From Artemia franciscana (Eukaryota > Arthropoda > Branchiopoda > Anostraca > Artemiidae): a DNA stretch of 64,000 bases. The position numbers and the translations under genes were made by a program. The notes beneath the pieces are model-generated. The model was not told where the DNA came from, did no database searches, and was given only the letters and a program-made list of their open reading frames with translations. Of this stretch, positions 58,960-64,000 are shown in pieces. The stretch covers positions 46,822,185 to 46,886,184 of the forward strand of contig NC_088867.1 in assembly GCF_032884065.1 (NCBI RefSeq), written 5' to 3'. Positions within the stretch are counted from its first letter, which is position 1; each line of letters opens with the position of its first letter.

Positions 58960-60430
58960 GAGTTTGTGGTAACTAACTGTTGGTAAGGAGCGACGACGCT
59001 CAATGGTAACCCAGACTGTATGAAACAAAACTTGGATATCAACAAGAATTGGCTCATTATGCTGATTCCAAATATAGTAAGTTTAATAAAATAAATTAAA
59101 GTTTAGTGTAACCTATCAAAGGCTACGAGCTGGAAAAAATTTAGCAAATTTTGAAAAGGGGGGAATAACCCCTAAAAATCAAAGAATGTTAATGAAAGTT
59201 GCACTATCAGATTCAGCGTATTAAATAACTACTGAAAAGGTTCCAAGTTCCTCTATGTAAAAGTGTGGATTTTTTTTTTTTGCCAGAAAAAAGACCGCAG
59301 ATGCGTAGTTACTTTTTTTTCCAGGGGATAATCGTATCAAATTAATGTTAGTAAAATGTCATGAGAGGGCTCATTAAAGGGAAATGAAAAATCGAGTGCT
59401 CTTTTCAAGTGACTAAAAAATAGAAGGGCAACTAGCCTCCCCTTCTCCAAGACCCATTTTTCCAAAACGTCGTCTGATCAAAATTTTTAGATAGCCATTT
59501 TGTTCAAACATTTTCAGTGGGGGGGGGATTGGAGATCTTTTGGGAATGGATATCCTACGGGGAAAATTTTCCATTTGGATGAAAGTTTCCCGAGTGAAGT
59601 TTCCGGATGAAATTTTAAACAGGGGAAATTTGCAAGAATTTGTGGACGGAATTCATTTTATTTGTCTTACTTTCACGTTGCCAATCCCATTTGACATGTG
59701 GAGATGCTTTGAGGGAATTGTCCAGGGAAATTTCCAGCAGAGGCTCAATTCTCTTGGAAATTCTTACGTAGGGGAGTAATTTCCATGAGAGATATTCTCC
59801 ATGGGGGTATTTTTACCAGAAGAAATTCCCACTGGAAAAATTTTGTGGGAAAAACTTCCCATAAAGGGGAATTTACAGAAAATATTTCCCACTCAGGAGG
59901 GGATCTCCCATGACCTTAAAATGGATCAAAGAAATTAAATGAAAATAAGTCTCTTAAAATGAAAGTGTGCTAAGTAGTATTTCTTAGAAAGAATCGTAAG
60001 CAAAAAATTTTCTGGGAAGAATTCAGAGTGAGGATGGAATGGTCCGGGGGTAATTTCCCAGCAGAAAAATTTTACGTGGGGGGATTTTCCACGGATGGGG
60101 GTGGATTTCCTGGGGTCATCTAAAAATCAGAAATTAAATTTTAAAAACAAGTTTTTACTAATAGTGAATTTGGTAATCTATTACTTTAAACTTTGGACAA
60201 TTTAAATGTTTCTGAGTTGTGAATGGCTCTTTTTCGATAAGCTGTTGGGAATAGGAGAACAGCTGATGATTAAGCATTTCTTTATTTAGTAAAAATTCCA
60301 CATGCAAGTAATATCGTCCATTGAAAAATATTTTTCCTTTTCAATAATTAACGAAGTCCTTTTCAATAATTTACGAGGATAATCAAACAGTTCATAGTAA
60401 CGAACTGTATGTAGGGAACGAAACGGCAAA
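58960..60430 (-). mobile_element. R1 sequences in minus orientation, probably two pieces
   Basis: 58970-59540 is the reverse of the R1 terminal part ('ggtaaggagcgacgacgctc', 'aaaggggggaataacccct', 'gaagggcaactagcctcccc'). 59520-60130 is the G-rich 'ggggaaattttccatttgga' region, much expanded with many 'ttcccat.gggg' units. 60370-60412 carries another inverse terminal hairpin (CAGTTCatagtaaCGAACTG). Open frame 59540-59779 is inside the G-rich region and is not a gene. Confidence 0.6.
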
Positions 60431-61329
60431 ATTTGGCTTAAAGTTTCATTGGCAAAAAGTGCAATACCGAGTTTGGAATTCAGAAGCTCTCCTTAGGCTA
60501 AAAATTATGTTACAAAATAAAATGGCTAATCTACACAAGAATTAGGAAGCACTACTTGATTAGTTGGGGGAAGTGAAACCCTTAATGAGATGGGGGAAGC
60601 GAAAAATCCTTACATGGTTACACTTTTGATAGCTCATAAATTGTCCCAGTCTCCCGGTAGCGCTGGAGAAAAAAAAGCAGAAAACTTTACTTAACTTTCT
60701 TACTTTCAGGGTTTCAAGATTTTTATTTTTTCTTGAAAATGTGCTTTAGCAGTAGTGCTTTACTAGAAGGAGTTTCTAAGCCAACAATTAAGGATTTTTA
60801 AACATGTAGATTATGATAGGACCTTTTCCCCATCTTCTTCGTTAATTCCAGAAATATCTTTTTAGTACCTTGTGGCAAGTCGTAATGGTGGTATAAAGTA
60901 GAATGTATAAAAATCCCCAAGACATAAAAATGAACTTTCAAAATGAACCCTCAAAACGCACGTTCAAGTGCCCCACTAGTGGTGAAAAAAGGAGACAACA
61001 ATACTTCCCATGCAAAAAAGTGATCGTCCTTGTTGATCAGGATCCGAATTATTTTCATAAGATGTTTTATTCTTTTTTATGGAGTTTCATAAATTTTATT
61101 TTGCAATAAACTTTTATTTATAAAATTAGCTAAATTAATAGTTACCATCTCTAGATCAGCTTGAAATGCTTGTTGTTACTCACTAGATTGTTTTTTGTTT
61201 ATTTTCCAAACATGTTTTCAACTTCTGATGACTATAGGCCCACTCTTTGCTAAGTTTCAGCTACTAGTTTTATCCATGATTTAGAAGCTAAATTTTACTT
61301 TGCATTTAAAAATTTTCGTTTCACAACTT
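60431..61329. other. Unassigned DNA
   Basis: No gene recognised. The 68-codon frame at 60903 has no domain. Confidence 0.25.
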
Positions 61330-61600
61330 TGAGAAAGCCATTTAACCAAAAAAAAAAAAAATTAAAATTAATACGAAAATTTCGTTTTAACTATTCATGT
61401 ATGGTGATCCAAAATCAAAACCTGCATTAATTCAAAACCGTTCAGATATTAAATAAAAAAACAAGCTTTTTTAGCTGAAAGTAAGGAACGACATAAAAAC
61501 TTAAAACGAACAGAAATTATTCCGTACATGAAAGGGGCTGCCCCCCCCCCCTCAACGCCCCGCTCTTTACGCTAAAGTTTGACTTTCTCATAACTCTACT
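61330..61600 (-). mobile_element. R1 fragment: body start and one F arm
   Basis: The reverse of the R1 body ('gagaaagccatttaaccaaa', 'catgcattaattcaaaaccg'-like) leads into one F arm ('ctgaaagtaaggaacgacat' to 'ctttacgctaaagtttgact'). The loop and second arm are replaced by AT-rich sequence. A C-run sits at about 61539. Confidence 0.7.
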
Positions 61601-62578
61601 TTTTAGAACAATAATAACAATAAAATAATAAGAATAATAAAATTAAGTGACAAAAAAAGCATAAATTATAATCATCACATCCCCCCCCCAAAAAAAAAAA
61701 ATGTGAAACTTTGCCACTTCTGTAGAATATTTATTCAGATCACTTTTCATGCATGACAATAATACAAATGTATAAAAAATAAAAATTACAAAAAAACTAA
61801 ATACAAATGTATTTAGAGAATTGTATTTCAGGATCTATATTTATTACTTTACACTAAAAAGCAAGGCCCTATCCAAGGAGGATTAGGGGTTCAACGCCCT
61901 AAATATTTGTCTGACTCGTAAAACTCAACAAAAAGTAATATAAACAACAAAAAGACAACAAATTTGTATTTTCTAAGGAATTTTAACACTGCGGAGCAAC
62001 ACTATTGCTTTTTTAGTTTCTTTGTTCATAAAATAAATTGCACAGGCACCTGGCCCAGAACTTCAAGTTCATTGTTTTTTTGCCTTTTTTGGCAAAAAAG
62101 GGTATCAGTATCTCTTTTTCCAGAAATATCCCCTCCCCCACCCCCTAGTAGAAAGCTGCTGCCACAGAAATGTCCATGGAAACCTCCCCTATGCAGGAAT
62201 TCTCTCGTGGAAAATCCCCTCCCAACTGAAAGATACTTTAGACAATTCAAACCTGGTAAAATTTCCCGGGGACGATTAATTTTACAAATGTAAAATTAAG
62301 TTGGCAATGAGAAAGTAAGACAAATAAAAATAATTTCGTAAAGGACTTCTGACAAATCCCCCGCAAAATTCCCTCCCCACGGAAAATTCTCCCCGTGGAA
62401 AATTCCCACAGTGGAAATCTATATCGCCTAATTTCGTGTTTCCAAGTGTTAAGAATTCCTATCAAAGAATTAAACCAGCGAAAATGAACATACCATTAAG
62501 GGCATTGTGTAAACAATACATGGCATTCGTGGTTTTCGCCCTTAGCAGCATGAGCCTTGCACACACTTTTCCCAGATC
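61601..62578. other. Unassigned DNA, R1-like C-rich block at 62110-62420
   Basis: 62110-62420 has 'cccctccccacccc', 'ggaaaatcccctcccaactg' and 'ctccccacggaaaattctcc', the R1 C-rich block in plus orientation. C8A11 run at about 61681. No gene. Confidence 0.4.
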
Positions 62579-64000
62579 TCAATAATAATAATAATTAATA
62601 ATTTATTTGTTACCCGCTTGTTTTGACAAATTAAGCGGAGCGAAAACATTAAGGAAAGAAAAACAAAATAACACAAACAATACAATTAATACAGTCTAAT
62701 CAAAGGGTGGTAAGGGCCCAAGCGTTGACAGGCCTCAGCACCTAATCTAGCATAGAGTTTTTTTATAAACAAAAATAATATCAGTGGCACAAAACTTTCT
62801 GATAATCTTCTGATTTCTATAAGAACGCGGCAGATGCAATAAATATTTACAATAACGAAAATACAGAACTCTTATACCCTGCAAATCTTGATTATTAAAC
62901 AACGGGCGCAAACCGGAAAGAAACAATATAGGATGATCGCAATATGTAGAATAAAGTCTGGATAAAGCCTTTCGTGAAAATCTGCCTCGGTTCGGGACAA
63001 TTTTCGCGTACCCTTTTTTAAGTTTACTATTAATATCATTTAGCCCACAAGATCGAAAAGCCGATAAAGATGAACAAATACTAATACCAAGCCACCGAAT
63101 CGAAGAAACGAGCTTAACTGAAAAATAACCACAATCAAGATCACTACTTTGATGCTTAGCATCAAAAACTAAATATTCACATTTTTCAGTATTAAATTTT
63201 AGGAAAATTTCCTCAAAAGACTTAGAAAAAAGCTGGGTCGACTTAATTAGGCTCGATTTAGTGCGGCTGATCAAAAGTAAATCATCTGCATATGCAATAT
63301 ACGAAAGATTATTTAGGCCTAAAAAACATGATGGATTAATACGTGGCAAAACAGAATAAAGACAATCATTAAAAAGATCAGGGGATTAGACTCCTTCTTG
63401 CCTAAGACCAGAACGGATGGGGATATTACCAACGTAGGTGTCCCCTGACTTGAGTCGAACATATGAATTAGTATACCAAAAACGAAGAGTTGATATAATA
63501 GACACATTTGCACCAAGTTGGATTAAAGAATACCAAAAGACAAATTGAATCAAAAGCTTTTGAAACATCGAGTGCACAAAAATGAACCTCAAAATCCTTT
63601 TTATGCGCTTTAAGTAATAGCGAAACTATAGCACGATGAGCATGTTGGCATCCTATATACGGCTTGAAGCCAAATTGATTAGACATATAATCTGCATTAG
63701 ACAGGAGATCAGAGAGCAAAACATATTCAAATGCTTTACTTAGAGTGCAAGCAACCGTAATAGGCCTATACGAAGCGCAACTAGTTGGGTCCTTACCGCG
63801 TTTCAAAATTGATGTAATGTTACCAACTAAAAAAGAATCAGGGACTAAAGAAGAGCATAAACACATCTGAAAATAACTGCAAGTGATAAACTAATTCCTC
63901 CGAATCGGTGTTGAGGTGAAAAGCACTGATGCCATCTATATCATAAGACTTAGATTTAAGTCTCTCTACACTTCTTTTGACACGGTCAACACTAACGGGA
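62579..64000 (-). mobile_element. CR1/Jockey-like LINE, 3' half, continues beyond the window
   Basis: Minus-strand reverse transcriptase in order: upstream region (VKRSVERLKSKSYDIDGISA), palm/fingers (GKDPTSCASYRPITVACTLS; QFGFKPYIGCQHAHRA), catalytic-A block (FCALDVSKAFDSI), then SGDTYVGNIPIRSGLRQEGV, then YIAYADDLLLIS (catalytic YADD) and a C-terminal region to 62747. The 3' UTR ends with 'aacaaataaatt' and (ATT)n at 62580. A few frame changes (about 63320-63530) make this copy inactive. Same family as 27680-28370. The endonuclease and ORF1 would lie to the right. Confidence 0.88.

Overview
The window is eukaryotic, AT-rich, repeat-dense and almost certainly crustacean. The strongest clue is a five-gene core-plus-linker histone unit (H2A, H2B, H3, H4, H1) linked to 5S rRNA genes. 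That linkage is known from the brine shrimp Artemia, and the H2A and H2B proteins are close to Drosophila. No prokaryotic features, CRISPR arrays, retroviral/LTR elements or toxin genes were recognised.

Layout. 1-1577: two SNF2/SHPRH-like helicase exons on opposite strands. 1578-13660: mostly unassigned DNA with a LINE tail, a hAT remnant, a tandem-repeat element, a foldback module and tRNA-type SINEs with TTAGG-like tails. 13661-23520: one complete histone/5S unit plus the start of a second unit that has lost its histone genes. 23523-25231: repeat family R1 and a LINE. 26190-33662: a 7.5-kb hAT-ended element with a perfect 8-bp target duplication and several nested elements, including a foldback with tandem-repeat arms and a 1.6-kb hairpin-ended TIR element. 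37223-38860: a Helitron with a helicase remnant and a 3' hairpin ending in CTAG. 42985-44655: the most complete R1 copy. 49109-49247: a likely RRM-protein exon on the minus strand. 50-57 kb: LINE, hAT and piggyBac remnants. 62579-64000: a CR1/Jockey-like LINE running off the right edge.

Histone region. H2A/H2B and H3/H4 are divergent pairs, each sharing a short promoter interval with TATA-like boxes. H1 follows H4 on the same strand after a 2.2-kb spacer. Every histone gene ends in a replication-type 3' stem-loop 30-52 nt after its stop. All reading frames are open, but H4 (R23C, G41V, Y72N), H3 (A21T, H113Y, M120L) and H2A (L50Y) differ at normally invariant sites. The left end of the unit abuts a transposon fragment and the right neighbour lacks histone genes. 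I infer a dispersed single unit (an orphon) under relaxed or altered selection, not a typical member of the main tandem array.

Transposon landscape. R1 recurs at least eight times. It has a palindromic foldback module (F) at one end and a short CAGTTCG/CGAACTG hairpin at the other. F also occurs alone. Most remaining sequence has no recognisable gene. Small exons of large-intron genes could be missed by eye.
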